Source: Streptomyces sp. NBC_01454 (lineage in GTDB: Bacteria > Actinomycetota > Actinomycetes > Streptomycetales > Streptomycetaceae). From it: a stretch of DNA of 64,000 nucleotides. The notes under the pieces were generated by a model. The model made no database searches and was not told where the DNA came from. It saw only the letters and a list, made by a program, of their open reading frames with translations. Location: positions 6,820,001 to 6,884,000 of the forward strand of contig NZ_CP109460.1 in the NCBI RefSeq assembly GCF_036227565.1. Direction: 5' to 3'. This document shows positions 17,841-26,087 of the stretch, piece after piece; position 1 is the first letter of the stretch, and the number at the start of each line of letters is the position of its first letter. The translations under genes and the position numbers were made by a program.

Positions 17841-19079
17841 ATGGCTGAGCATGCCGCCGAACACGCCGCCTACCCCGTCGGACTGCGGCTGTCCGGCCGC
17901 CGGGTGGTCGTCCTCGGGGCCGGGCAGGTCGCCCAGCGCCGGCTGCCTTCGCTTCTCGCCGCGGGCGCCGATGTCCTGCTGATCTCCCCGTCCGCCACCC
18001 CGTCCGTCGAGGCGATGGCGGACGCCGGCGAGCTCCGCTGGGAGCGCCGCCGCTACCAGGACGGCGACCTCGCCGACGCCTGGTACGCGCTGATCTCCAC
18101 CGACGACCCCCGGGCCAACGCCGCCGCGTCCCAGGAGGCCGAGGACCGCCGGGTGTGGTGCGTACGCTCCGACGACGCCGAGGCGGCCACCGCCTGGACC
18201 CCGGCCACCGGCCGCAGCGAGGGCGTCACGGTCGCCGTGCTCACCGGCCGCGACCCGCGCCGCTCCGCCGCCGTACGCGACGCCATCGTCGAGGGCCTGC
18301 GGGAGGGCAGCATCGCCGCCCCGCACCACCGCCGCCCGCACACCCCGGGCGTGGCCCTGGTCGGCGGCGGCCCCGGCGACCCCGATCTGATCACCGTCCG
18401 CGGCCGCCGGCTGCTCGCCGAGGCGGACGTGGTGATCGCCGACCGGCTCGGCCCCCGCGATCTGCTCGCCGAACTCCCCCCGCATGTCGAGGTCATCGAC
18501 GCCGCCAAGATCCCTTACGGCCGTTTCATGGCACAGGAGGCGATCAACCAGGCGCTGATCGAGCACGCCAAGGCGGGCAAGGCCGTGGTCCGGCTCAAGG
18601 GCGGCGACCCGTTCGTCTTCGGCCGCGGCATGGAAGAGGCCCAGGCACTCGCCGACGCCGGTATCCCCTGCACGGTCGTCCCCGGGATCTCCAGCACCAT
18701 CTCGGTGCCCGGGGCCGCCGGCATCCCCGTCACCCACCGGGGCGTCGCCCACGAGTTCACCGTCGTCAGCGGCCATGTCGCCCCCGACGACGAGCGTTCC
18801 CTCGTGGACTGGCCCTCGCTCGCCAGTCTGCGCGGCACCCTCGTCGTCCTGATGGGCGTCGAGAACAGCGGCGCCATCGCCGCCAAGCTCATCGAGCACG
18901 GCCGCGCCGGCGACACCCCGGCCGCCGTCATCCAGGAGGGGACCACCGCGGCCCAGCGCCGCGTCGACGCCACCCTCGCCACGCTCGGCGAGACCGTACG
19001 GGCCGAGGGCGTGCGCCCCCCGGCGGTCATCGTGATCGGTGAGGTCGTCACCGTCGCCCCCGCTCCTGCCCCCAGGTGA
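17841..19079 (+). CDS. cobA: Uroporphyrinogen-III C-methyltransferase with precorrin-2 dehydrogenase domain (CysG-like)
   Basis: Entry enzyme to corrin and siroheme synthesis (412 aa). The N-terminal ~155 residues are a NAD-binding SirC/CysG-A type dehydrogenase (LSGRRVVVLGAGQVAQRRLP, then RDPRRSAAVRDAIVEGL). The C-terminal ~240 residues are the SAM-dependent uroporphyrinogen-III methylase: VGGGPGDPDLITVRGRRLL, VRLKGGDPFVFGRG and VVPGISSTISVPGAAGIPVTHRG. All methylase signatures are intact. AAGGAG before the ATG supports the start. It lies between the CobT fusion and the TrmH gene, completing a local trio of cobalamin genes. Confidence 0.92.
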   Translation: MAEHAAEHAAYPVGLRLSGRRVVVLGAGQVAQRRLPSLLAAGADVLLISPSATPSVEAMADAGELRWERRRYQDGDLADAWYALISTDDPRANAAASQEAEDRRVWCVRSDDAEAATAWTPATGRSEGVTVAVLTGRDPRRSAAVRDAIVEGLREGSIAAPHHRRPHTPGVALVGGGPGDPDLITVRGRRLLAEADVVIADRLGPRDLLAELPPHVEVIDAAKIPYGRFMAQEAINQALIEHAKAGKAVVRLKGGDPFVFGRGMEEAQALADAGIPCTVVPGISSTISVPGAAGIPVTHRGVAHEFTVVSGHVAPDDERSLVDWPSLASLRGTLVVLMGVENSGAIAAKLIEHGRAGDTPAAVIQEGTTAAQRRVDATLATLGETVRAEGVRPPAVIVIGEVVTVAPAPAPR

Positions 19080-19134
19080 CCACCCGCCCCTGCGCGGCAT
19101 GGAAACCCCGACACCGACAAGGCACTCTCTTTCC

Positions 19135-20025
19135 GTGGCAGAAATCATCACCGTCGACGATCCGGACGACCCCCGGCTGGCCGACTACACCGGCCTGACC
19201 GACGTCGAACTGCGGCGCCGCCGCGAGCCGGCCGAAGGGCTCTTCATCGCCGAGGGCGAGAAGGTCATCCGGCGAGCCCGGCACGCCGGCTACCGGATGC
19301 GCTCCATGCTGCTGTCGGCGAAGTGGGTCGATGTCATGCGCGATGTCATCGACGAGGTCCCGGCACCGGTCTACGCCGTCAGCCCGGACCTGGCCGAGCG
19401 GGTGACGGGCTATCACGTCCACCGCGGCGCGCTGGCCTCCATGCAGCGCAAGCCGCTGCCGGACGCCACCGAACTCCTCGCCGGGGCCCGGCGCATCGTC
19501 GTCAAGGAAGCGGTCGACGACCACACCGACATCGGCGCGATGTTGCCTTTGGGTCTACAAAAGAGTGCAGGTCAGCGCGTCGCCATCTTCGAGGACATCG
19601 TTGATCATGCGAATCTGGGGGCTGCCTTCCGCAACGCGGCCGCTCTGGGCTTGGACGCAGTCTTCCTCACGCCACGCTGCGCTGACCCTCTCTACCGGCG
19701 GTCCGTGAAGGTGTCGATGGGCGCTGTCTTCCACGTCCCCTGGACCCGGCTGACTTCTTGGCCGAAGGACATCGAGCTCTTCCGGCAGCACGGCTTCGTC
19801 ACGGCTGCCTTGTGCCTCGGAGAGAAGTCGATCACGATGGACGAACTGGCCGCCCGCCGGTACGAGAAGCTGGCCCTGATGCTCGGCACCGAAGGCGACG
19901 GGCTGTCGGTCGACGCCCTGCGCGCGGCAGATGAATGGGTCCGGATCCCGATGGCCGCAGGAGTGGACTCCCTCAACGTCGCCGCAGCCTCCGCCGTGGC
20001 CTTCTACGCGACGAGGCTCCGATAA
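19135..20025 (+). CDS. Chimeric TrmH/SpoU-family RNA 2'-O-methyltransferase
   Basis: A 296-residue SAM-dependent RNA ribose methyltransferase. Residues 1-~135 contain the substrate-binding domain and reach the start of the SPOUT domain (RIVVKEAVDDHTDIGAM). Then comes an odd linker LPLGLQKSAGQ, and the SPOUT domain starts again: RVAIFEDIVDHANLGAAFR, then PRCADPLYRRSVKVSMGAVF, LGTEGDGLS and IPMAAGVDSLNVAAASAVAFY. The catalytic Arg of the second copy and the knot residues are present, so it may be active. From about 19541 base composition becomes visibly less GC-rich. The remaining native C-terminus of this gene is found at 23236-23585. Start: GTG in the usual position of the family. Confidence 0.85.
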   Translation: MAEIITVDDPDDPRLADYTGLTDVELRRRREPAEGLFIAEGEKVIRRARHAGYRMRSMLLSAKWVDVMRDVIDEVPAPVYAVSPDLAERVTGYHVHRGALASMQRKPLPDATELLAGARRIVVKEAVDDHTDIGAMLPLGLQKSAGQRVAIFEDIVDHANLGAAFRNAAALGLDAVFLTPRCADPLYRRSVKVSMGAVFHVPWTRLTSWPKDIELFRQHGFVTAALCLGEKSITMDELAARRYEKLALMLGTEGDGLSVDALRAADEWVRIPMAAGVDSLNVAAASAVAFYATRLR

Positions 20026-20077
20026 GAACTCGCGCGACCAGGTGCAGGCGTGCCCGTGGCAGCAAGGCAGGCACAGG

Positions 20078-20277
20078 TCAGCCTGTCCGGGCGAGGGCGC
20101 GCAGGGCGTCGAGGGTCTCCCGTTCGTCTTGCTGGTCCCCGTAATCGCTGAGATTCACCATGACGGTCTTGCTCACGGCATCGACAGAGATGTAGTGCCC
20201 GTACACGCCGAGGGCGGCGCAATCCTTGCCGTGGCCGCCGGGGGTGCCACCACTGTGCGGAGTAGCCCCAGCCGTCG
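20078..20277 (-). pseudogene. C-terminal remnant of a beta-lactamase-fold serine hydrolase, frameshifted
   Basis: Read on the minus strand, DGWGYSAQWWHP is followed, after a shift at a run of five Cs, by GGHGKDCAALGVYGHYIS, VDAVSKTVMVNLSDYG and ETLDALRALARTG. This is the C-terminal pattern of class-C beta-lactamase-like or 6-aminohexanoate-dimer-hydrolase enzymes (GxxGQ-x-VDP then VNLS). Nothing upstream encodes the SxxK or YxN active-site parts, so it is a 5'-truncated, frameshifted fragment. Confidence 0.6.
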
Positions 20278-20309
20278 ACTTTGGGGGGCTGAGGTGGCGA
20301 TGCGCTTGA

Positions 20310-20576
20310 TCCAAGGCCGAACGCGCCCCCGTCCGCACCGAACTCCTCGACGTCCCGGCCAAGTTGACCGAGCATGCCCGCCGCCGTGAGCTCAAGTTCG
20401 ACCCGGCCTGGCCCACGACCCACCGGGCCGTCGCCGCGTGGGGGCGTATCAGCCCCTGCCAGATCCCGGCTGATCGCCGGCCCGCCGCCCCCACTCACCG
20501 GAGGGAGGAGTCCCGCAGCACCCTCGGCCAGTGGAAGCCGACGCCGCACGCGACGACACGCGGCCCACCGACCTGA
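20310..20576 (+). mobile_element. Remnant of an IS1380-type transposase 3' end
   Basis: The frame reads VRTELLDVPAKLTEHARRR followed by ELKFDPAWP, resembling the C-terminal LLxVPAxxxxHARRxxLxLPxxWPW signature of IS1380-like transposases. Only the tail is left, with no catalytic core or inverted repeats. It marks past insertion activity at this junction. Confidence 0.5.
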
Positions 20577-20764
20577 CCAGCAGCGATCACGCCACAGAGC
20601 GAACTGTAGGCAATCGGATACCCCAGCCGAACCCCTCACCTCGGCGCGCGCACGTGAATGACCGAGGCTAGATTGACGAAAGAGGGGAAAACCGGCGGCG
20701 GCGAGTCGGTTTCATGGCTCATCCCGCGGAACCTTTGATAGGCGCCCGAGAGGGGATCTTTGCC

Positions 20765-21460
20765 ATGGCCAAGGTGCTTTTCATCGTGAGCGGAGCCACC
20801 TACTGGGTGTTGAAGGACGGCACGAGGTACGCGACGGGCTACTGGGCCGAGGAGTTCGCGAACCCGTACAAGATCTTGACGGAGGCCGGCCACGAGGTCG
20901 TCGTCGCGACGCCGAACGGCGTGACCCCGAACGTCGACATGATGAGCCTGCGCCCCGAGATGGTCGGCGGAAATGACAGCGCCCTCGAGTTGGAGGCCAT
21001 CATCCGTTCCGCGGAGGTGATGCGTCGGCCGCTGCAACTGTCGGACGTGCGCCTCGAGGACTACGACGCGGTGTACTTGCCGGGCGGTCACGGTCCGATG
21101 GCGGACCTGGCGTGGGACGCCGATGCCGGACGGCTGCTGACGCAGCAGCTGGCCTCGGGCAACCCGCTGTTCATCGTCTGTCACGCCCCTGCCTCGATGC
21201 TGGCCACCAGGATTCACGGCGAGTCGCCGTTCAAAGGCTTCCACGTCACCTGCTTCACCAACGACGAGGAGGAAGGCGTCGGGCTGGCCTCCAGGGCCCC
21301 GTGGCTGCTGGAGACCGATGTGCGGGAGAAGGTCGGGGTCAACTTCAGCCGCGGCCCGATCTGGGAGCCGTACATGGTCGAGGATCGCAACCTGATCACC
21401 GGGCAGAACCCGGCCTCGGCCGCGGTCCTGGGTAACCGGATGCTGGAAATCCTCAAGTGA
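20765..21460 (+). CDS. DJ-1/PfpI (Hsp31-like) class I amidotransferase-fold protein
   Basis: A 231-residue protein of the DJ-1/PfpI superfamily, whose members include glyoxalase-III/deglycase and chaperone-like Hsp31 proteins. The nucleophile elbow is FIVCHAPAS (Cys-His, ~140) after the LPGGHGPM block (~106). The N-terminus has the KVLFIVSGATYWVLKDG strand and the glutamate-bearing TGYWAEEFANPY of the Hsp31 group. AGGGG 9 nt before ATG 20765 is preferred over an ATG 17 codons upstream. First of three co-directional detox-type genes in the island. Confidence 0.82.
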   Translation: MAKVLFIVSGATYWVLKDGTRYATGYWAEEFANPYKILTEAGHEVVVATPNGVTPNVDMMSLRPEMVGGNDSALELEAIIRSAEVMRRPLQLSDVRLEDYDAVYLPGGHGPMADLAWDADAGRLLTQQLASGNPLFIVCHAPASMLATRIHGESPFKGFHVTCFTNDEEEGVGLASRAPWLLETDVREKVGVNFSRGPIWEPYMVEDRNLITGQNPASAAVLGNRMLEILK

Positions 21461-21702
21461 CGCCGTCCCGCGGCGATCCGGCCCAGGCGCGTGCCCGCAC
21501 ACGCGGGCCGTGTCCGTGGGGCCGGCACCCGCTCCGAATCCGCTGATCCCGCACCCACCGCGGCTCCAGGTGCAATCCGCCCGGCAGGTCCGGGAAACGT
21601 TCACCTGTCGGCCGGGCCATGGCCGTGGCCGCTGAGTCCCGGCGGGTGTGCCGGGATGGGTCACCGGCCTGCGGCATGCCGATCAGGCGAAGGAGGCGAG
21701 GG

Positions 21703-22440
21703 GTGAGCGTGAACGACACGACGGGTGCGGACACCCCCCAGAAGGTCGCGATCATCACCGGTGCCAACGGGGGCATCGGCACCGCCATCGTCACCGCCTA
21801 CCGCAGCCTCGGGTACGCCGTCGCGGCCACCAGCCGTTCCATGCGGGAATCCGAGGATCCGCAGGTGCTCGCCCTCAGCGGCGATCTGGTGGAGTCCGGT
21901 GCGGGCGAGCGGATCGTAGGGGCGGCGATGGATCGGTTCGGTCGGATCGACACCGTGGTCAACAGTGCCGGTGTCTACATCGGCAAGCCGTTCACCGACT
22001 ACACGGACAAGGACTTCGACCTGATCGTCGGCGTGAACCTGCGCGGATTCTTCAACGTCTCGCGCAGCGCCATCGGCGCGATGCTCTCCCGCGGTGAAGG
22101 CGGCGGCCACCTGGTGAACATCTCCACTTCCCTGGTCGACCAGCCGGATTCACGGGTACCTTGCGCGCTCGCGTCGCTGACCAAGGGCGGGCTGAACGCG
22201 GTCACCAAGGAGTTGGCGATCGAATTCGCGGGGCACGGCATCCGCGTGAACACCGTCTCGCTCGGAGTCGTCCGTACGCCGATGAACCCGGAGACGACGC
22301 CCGAGCTCGTGGGTCGCCATCCACTCGGGCGGATGCAAGAGGTCGACGACGTCGTCCAGGCCATCGTGTACCTCGAGCAGGCGTCCTTCGTCACCGGCGA
22401 GGTCCTGCATGTGGACGGCGGCCAGAGTGCCGGCCACTGA
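21703..22440 (+). CDS. SDR-family protein lacking the catalytic Tyr
   Basis: A 245-residue Rossmann-fold short-chain dehydrogenase/reductase. The NAD(P) motif TGANGGIG (~18), the NSAG motif VVNSAGVYIG and the Ser strand NISTSLV are present. At the active site the usual YxxxK is replaced: the sequence is CALASLTKGGLNAV, with Lys161 kept but Ala157 where Tyr is expected. It may be an atypical oxidoreductase, or a binding or regulatory protein. AAGGAGG 6 nt before GTG fixes the start. The next gene begins 3 bases after its stop. Confidence 0.85.
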   Translation: MSVNDTTGADTPQKVAIITGANGGIGTAIVTAYRSLGYAVAATSRSMRESEDPQVLALSGDLVESGAGERIVGAAMDRFGRIDTVVNSAGVYIGKPFTDYTDKDFDLIVGVNLRGFFNVSRSAIGAMLSRGEGGGHLVNISTSLVDQPDSRVPCALASLTKGGLNAVTKELAIEFAGHGIRVNTVSLGVVRTPMNPETTPELVGRHPLGRMQEVDDVVQAIVYLEQASFVTGEVLHVDGGQSAGH

Positions 22441-22443
22441 AAG

Positions 22444-22932
22444 ATGGCCATGAATGACACCGCAGACACCGAGTCGGTTCTGCGCGAAGCGCTGAACAGG
22501 TGGAAGGCCGCCTGCAGAAGGGACAAGGCGATGGATCCTGATATCAGGAAGGCCGCACTCGAGGAACACTGGCGGGCATCGGAACGTGGGGACATCGACG
22601 CCGAGCACGCCATCTACGCTGCGGACGCGATCCTCGACTACCCCCAGTCAGGTGAACGATTCCGGGGCCGCGCGACGATTTCAGCGCAACGTGGCGGGCA
22701 TCCTGCCAGTCGGCAATTCACCGTCCACCGGATCGTTGGCAGCGGGGATCTGTGGATGAGCGAGTGTGTCATCACGTACGACGGGGTGCCCACCTACTCC
22801 GTGAGCATGATGGAATTTGCCCACGGGCATGTGGTGCACGAGACGCAGTACTTCGCGGACGCCTTTGGTGCGCCTGAAGGGCGGAAGGCACTCGCGGAGC
22901 CGATGCCGGGAAGGAATATCGCCAGGGCCTGA
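22444..22932 (+). CDS. SnoaL-like (NTF2-fold) small protein
   Basis: A 162-residue single-domain protein. The helical start (ALEEHWRASERGDIDAEHAIYA), the strand YAADAILDYPQSGERFRGRATI and the C-terminal VVHETQYFADAFGAPEGRKALAE pattern are typical of SnoaL-like cone proteins, which act as cyclases, isomerases or small-molecule binders. It starts 3 bases after the SDR stop and so is coupled to it; a shared small-molecule pathway is likely but not identifiable. A second ATG two codons downstream is an alternative start. Confidence 0.78.
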   Translation: MAMNDTADTESVLREALNRWKAACRRDKAMDPDIRKAALEEHWRASERGDIDAEHAIYAADAILDYPQSGERFRGRATISAQRGGHPASRQFTVHRIVGSGDLWMSECVITYDGVPTYSVSMMEFAHGHVVHETQYFADAFGAPEGRKALAEPMPGRNIARA

Positions 22933-23235
22933 CTCAGGGCCGCAGGGCGATTGCACAGTCTGATCGTGTCGGATTGGCCGCCCGAACGGCTCGCTCAGCC
23001 CGTTCACCTGCTCGACGAGCGTCCGACGACTGCACTCCGCCGCCCGTCATGGACACGGCGGGACGCGGCACCGCCCCCGGGCAGACCGCCTCACCGTTCA
23101 CCGTCCGTGCCAGAACAACCACTTGCTCGTCGCCTACCGCGACCTCCTCCACCGCGACCGGCGCGAGGTGGGAGAAGGCCATCCAAAACACGCTGCCACC
23201 ACACGAAGCAACAACACTCCAGGGTGTCGTGACAC
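22933..23235. other. Gene-free stretch at the right end of the island
   Basis: 303 bases without a supportable gene. The sequence drifts back to high GC. A small inverted repeat (GGTGTC/GACACC, 23223-23236) lies at the point where homology to the native methyltransferase resumes, so the right junction is probably close to it. Confidence 0.5.
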
Positions 23236-23585
23236 CACGTCACTCCATGGGCGCGGTGTTCTCCGTGCCCTACGCCCGCCTGGAGAACTGGCCCCGGGAC
23301 CTCGCCGTCGTACGGGAAGCGGGCTTCCGGCTGCTCGCGCTGACCCCGGCCGACAAGGCCACCGCCCTCGACAAGGCCACCGCCCTCGACGAGGCCGCCC
23401 CGCACACGCTGGAGCGCGCCGCCCTGATGCTGGGCGCGGAGGGCGGCGGGCTGAGCACCGGTGCACTGCGCGCCGCCGACGAGTGGGTCCGCATCCCGAT
23501 GGCGCACGGCGTGGACTCGCTCAACGTCGGAGCGGCCGCCGCGGTGGCGTTCCACGCGGTGGCGACGGGCCGCCCGGCGACCTGA
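23236..23585 (+). pseudogene. Severed 3' end of the native trmH/spoU gene
   Basis: The frame reads PRHSMGAVFSVPYARLENW, then REAGFRLLALTP, LMLGAEGGGLS and ADEWVRIPMAHGVDSLNVGAAAAVAFH. This is the C-terminal half of a TrmH/SpoU methyltransferase SPOUT domain, including the trefoil-knot motifs. It lacks the N-terminal domain, the EDVxDHTNxGAxFR block and any ribosome site. It aligns in content with the second half of the gene at 19135 but is of a different subfamily (VPYARL versus VPWTRL). It is best read as what remained when the island entered. It contains a short internal duplication (DKATALDKATALD). Confidence 0.8.
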
Positions 23586-23601
23586 CCCGCCGGCCCGACG
23601 G

Positions 23602-24942
23602 TCAGGCCGAGCCGGCCTGCCGGACGTCCGCGCTCCCGGCCGGGACGACCGGCGCGGGCCGCTCCATCCCCCGCCCGCCGGTCGGCCCCTGGCACCCCTG
23701 CGCGGCCGCGATCCCCAGCGCCACCAGCAGCGTCACCACCACGAACACGATGATGCGCTGACGCAGCAGCCGGCGGTCGGGACCGGGCCGGCGCCCGCCC
23801 GAGGCCGTACGCACCGGAGTACGTGAACCGTTTCGCCCCGGGGGACGGGCACCCGGCACACCCCGTGCGGCACGCCCGCCGGTCCGCGGCTTCTTCCCCA
23901 CGGCCGGGGCCGGAGCGGCCGGCCGGGCGACCGCGTCACGGGGCGCCGGAGGACGGGGCGGTTGCGGACGCGGAGTGCTCCCGCCGGTCCGCCGCTCGGT
24001 GCGCTGCCGTGCGTACTCCTCGGCCCGCCGGCCGGTCGGCCGCTCCGCGGGGCGGCGCTCGCCGCGCTCCCAGCCGGCCCCGGCACCCGCCCCGCTCTCC
24101 AGCGGCCCGCCCGACAGCCCGTGCGCCTCACGGGCCGCGATCTCCTTGAGCCGCAGCGACAGCGACAGGGTGCTGGGGCGGTCCGCCGGATCCTTGGCCA
24201 GACACGAGGCCAGCAGCGGCGCCAGGGCGTCCGGCACCCCGGCCAGCTGCGCCTCCTCGTGGACCACGCGGTAGAGCATGACCTCCGAACTTCCCTGTCC
24301 GAAGGGGGAGTCCGCGGTGCAGGCGTAGGCCAGGGTCGCGCCCAGCGCGAAAATGTCCGTCGCCGGGGTCACGGCGGCCCCGCGCACCTGCTCCGGCGCC
24401 AGAAAGCCCGGTGAGCCGACGGCCGTGCCGACGTGCGTCAGCGTGCTGGCGCCGGTCGCCCAGGCGATGCCGAAGTCGATGATCCGCGGGCCCTTGGGCG
24501 ACAGCAGAATGTTCGACGGCTTCAGATCGCGGTGCACCACGCCCGCGTCATGGACCGCCAGCAGCCCCTCGGACAGCGCGGCGCCGACGGAGGCGACCTG
24601 CGCGGGGGACAGCGGCCCCTCCTCGTTGACCTTGTCGTGCAGCGAGGGGCCCGGGACGTACTGCGTGGCGAACCACGGCCGGTCCGCGTCGAGATCGGCG
24701 GCCACCAGCCGCGCCGTACAGCCGCCGCGGATCCGCCGGGCGGCGGAGACCTCGCGCGCGAACCGCGAACGGAACTCCTGATCCTCCGCCAGATCCGGCC
24801 GGATCACCTTGAGCGCCACCCGCTGCCCGCGCTTGTCCGAGCCGAGATAGACCACGCCCATCCCGCCCGCGCCCAGCCGACGGTGCAGCCGGAACGTCCC
24901 GACGACACGCGGGTCCTCGCGTCGGAGCCGCATCATCGCCAT
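23602..24942 (-). CDS. Membrane-anchored Ser/Thr protein kinase (PknB-like)
   Basis: A 446-residue Hanks-type kinase. The Gly-rich loop is GAGGMGVVYLG (~21), the Lys is in VALKVIRP, the catalytic loop is VHRDLKPSNILL (~136), and DFGIAW (~153) and SPGFLAPEQVRG are intact, so it should be active. A Pro/Arg/Gly-rich linker (~280-390) leads to one hydrophobic helix (IIVFVVVTLLVALGI, ~400-418) and a short outside tail of ~30 residues with no PASTA domains. Its start MAMMRLRREDPRVVGTFRL is typical for Streptomyces kinases. It converges on the truncated trmH end. Confidence 0.9.
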   Translation of the reverse strand: MAMMRLRREDPRVVGTFRLHRRLGAGGMGVVYLGSDKRGQRVALKVIRPDLAEDQEFRSRFAREVSAARRIRGGCTARLVAADLDADRPWFATQYVPGPSLHDKVNEEGPLSPAQVASVGAALSEGLLAVHDAGVVHRDLKPSNILLSPKGPRIIDFGIAWATGASTLTHVGTAVGSPGFLAPEQVRGAAVTPATDIFALGATLAYACTADSPFGQGSSEVMLYRVVHEEAQLAGVPDALAPLLASCLAKDPADRPSTLSLSLRLKEIAAREAHGLSGGPLESGAGAGAGWERGERRPAERPTGRRAEEYARQRTERRTGGSTPRPQPPRPPAPRDAVARPAAPAPAVGKKPRTGGRAARGVPGARPPGRNGSRTPVRTASGGRRPGPDRRLLRQRIIVFVVVTLLVALGIAAAQGCQGPTGGRGMERPAPVVPAGSADVRQAGSA

Positions 24943-25550
24943 GTCCGTCCCCTACCTGCGGCGGGGAGCCCCCTCCGCTGCCAACCGTCTGACGTGGCAC
25001 AGCTTACGGATTGACGGCTCGCTGTGCGCAGAGGCCGCGCATGCGTCGGCGGCCGGATTGTCCGTGGCCGGAGCGGAATCCGCAGCACAGGGCCGGAATC
25101 GGACCCCGTCCCGCCCGGCTTCCCGCCGGACATCCCAATGATCCCTCGGACAAGGGGGATTGACACGATGAAAGGTGATCGGGCCCGGTTGGCGAGGGAT
25201 GCCGGGGATACGCTCCCGGCGCGGAAAAGGCGGCGGGCGGCGGCGGGGGACGGGGCAGGGCGGCCGTGCGCGGGGGAGCGGCCGGCGTGAGCGAGGTCAC
25301 CCTCAGGGGTGCCCGCACCGCCGCGCTCCGCCGGTACCCCTGGGGGATGCCCCCAGGTGGTGGACGTCTCTCTCCACCCTGGGGAGTACGCGCCGCGCGG
25401 CCGCGTCATCCTCCTGGATGCCGACGAATCGATACGACGGCATGACGCCTGCCGCCGGCCGGCTGCCTAATGTGGTGTTCAAGCGGCGGGCGCAGCACTC
25501 GTCCCCCGAGGTCAGACGCCCGCCGCCCCAGACACGACGGGAGCGGGACG
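24943..25550. other. 608-bp intergenic region
   Basis: Holds the kinase promoter region. A TTGACA hexamer at 25160-25165 lacks a convincing -10. A 40-codon ORF from ATG 25168 has AGGGGG upstream but an unrecognisable basic product. A short hairpin CCTGGGGG/CCCCCAGG occurs near 25337-25356. No gene that I can support strongly. Confidence 0.4.
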
Positions 25551-25760
25551 ATGGCAGAGACCTCAGGACGAACGGCCCTTCGGGCGCAGGGGCGCAGGGC
25601 CGCCGCGGTGCTCGGCGGCCAGCAGTCCTCCGGCACTCGCCATCCCCTCGTCGCGGTGGCCATGGTGCTGCCGCTGGCGATCCTGCTCTCCGTCGTCTTC
25701 GGCGGCTGGGAAGCCGTCGTGACACAGGCGTCGTCCGTGGCCGGAATGCTGGGGCACTGA
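25551..25760 (+). CDS. Small single-helix membrane protein (hypothetical)
   Basis: A 69-residue product. The first 30 residues are polar and basic (MAETSGRTALRAQGRRAAAV). They are followed by one strong hydrophobic segment (HPLVAVAMVLPLAILLSVVFGG, ~31-52) and a short outer tail. GGGAGCGGG precedes the ATG. Monocistronic, with a strong terminator about 90 bases downstream. Function unknown. Confidence 0.6.
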   Translation: MAETSGRTALRAQGRRAAAVLGGQQSSGTRHPLVAVAMVLPLAILLSVVFGGWEAVVTQASSVAGMLGH

Positions 25761-25851
25761 AAGCGCCCCGCGTCCTGGGAGAGCGGCCCGGGACGGGGAC
25801 CTCCGGTTGATTCACCCCGTGGGGACGGGGGGTAACTACGGACGGCACGAC

Positions 25852-25890
25852 GGCCGGGCATCTGGGGAGATGCCCGGCCTTCGGGTTTTT
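25852..25890 (+). terminator. Intrinsic terminator with T-tract
   Basis: Perfect 12-bp stem (25852-25863 with 25868-25879), GGGG loop, followed by TTCGGGTTTTT. One of the few in this window with a U-run. It probably ends the transcript of the 69-residue protein gene. Confidence 0.8.
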
Positions 25891-26087
25891 CCGGCCGCCG
25901 CCCGGCCCGGTCCGCCCGTGGACGCGTCCGATCCCAGGCCGGGCCCCACGGGGCAGCACCACCACCCACGGCGATCCGGCCCGTACGGGACTCGGGGGAA
26001 CCATGACCACACCACCGCTCGGCCGCCCTCACCGCGGCGCCCACTCCGGCCGGCACCGCGGCCGGGACCCCGGACGCCGCCCCCGAG

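Larger units (their letters stand above)
19541..23235. mobile_element. Genomic island inserted into the trmH/spoU gene
   Basis: The segment between the two halves of the original methyltransferase gene. It carries a foreign trmH 3' end, a frameshifted serine-hydrolase tail, an IS1380-type transposase tail, and DJ-1/PfpI, SDR and SnoaL-like genes. GC content is visibly lower and codon use less extreme than in the flanks. I see no integrase and no clear direct repeats at the junctions, so the mechanism (homeologous recombination or a decayed mobile element) is open. Boundaries are approximate. Confidence 0.65.

Noticed and set aside
13455..19151. A 1898-codon open frame antisense to bluB-cobT and the cysG-like gene
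   Set aside because: Gly/Arg/Val-rich with no domain, no ribosome site, and fully opposite to three well-supported enzymes. It results from the absence of A/T-rich stop codons in GC-rich DNA.
19541..23235. Phage or ICE integration with att sites
   Set aside because: No integrase, excisionase or convincing direct repeat at the junctions, and the tRNA genes are far away. Called an island of unknown mechanism instead.
22974..23235. N-terminal coding extension of the trmH remnant at 23236
   Set aside because: The frame is open back to 22974, but its product is low-complexity and has no methyltransferase similarity or ribosome site.
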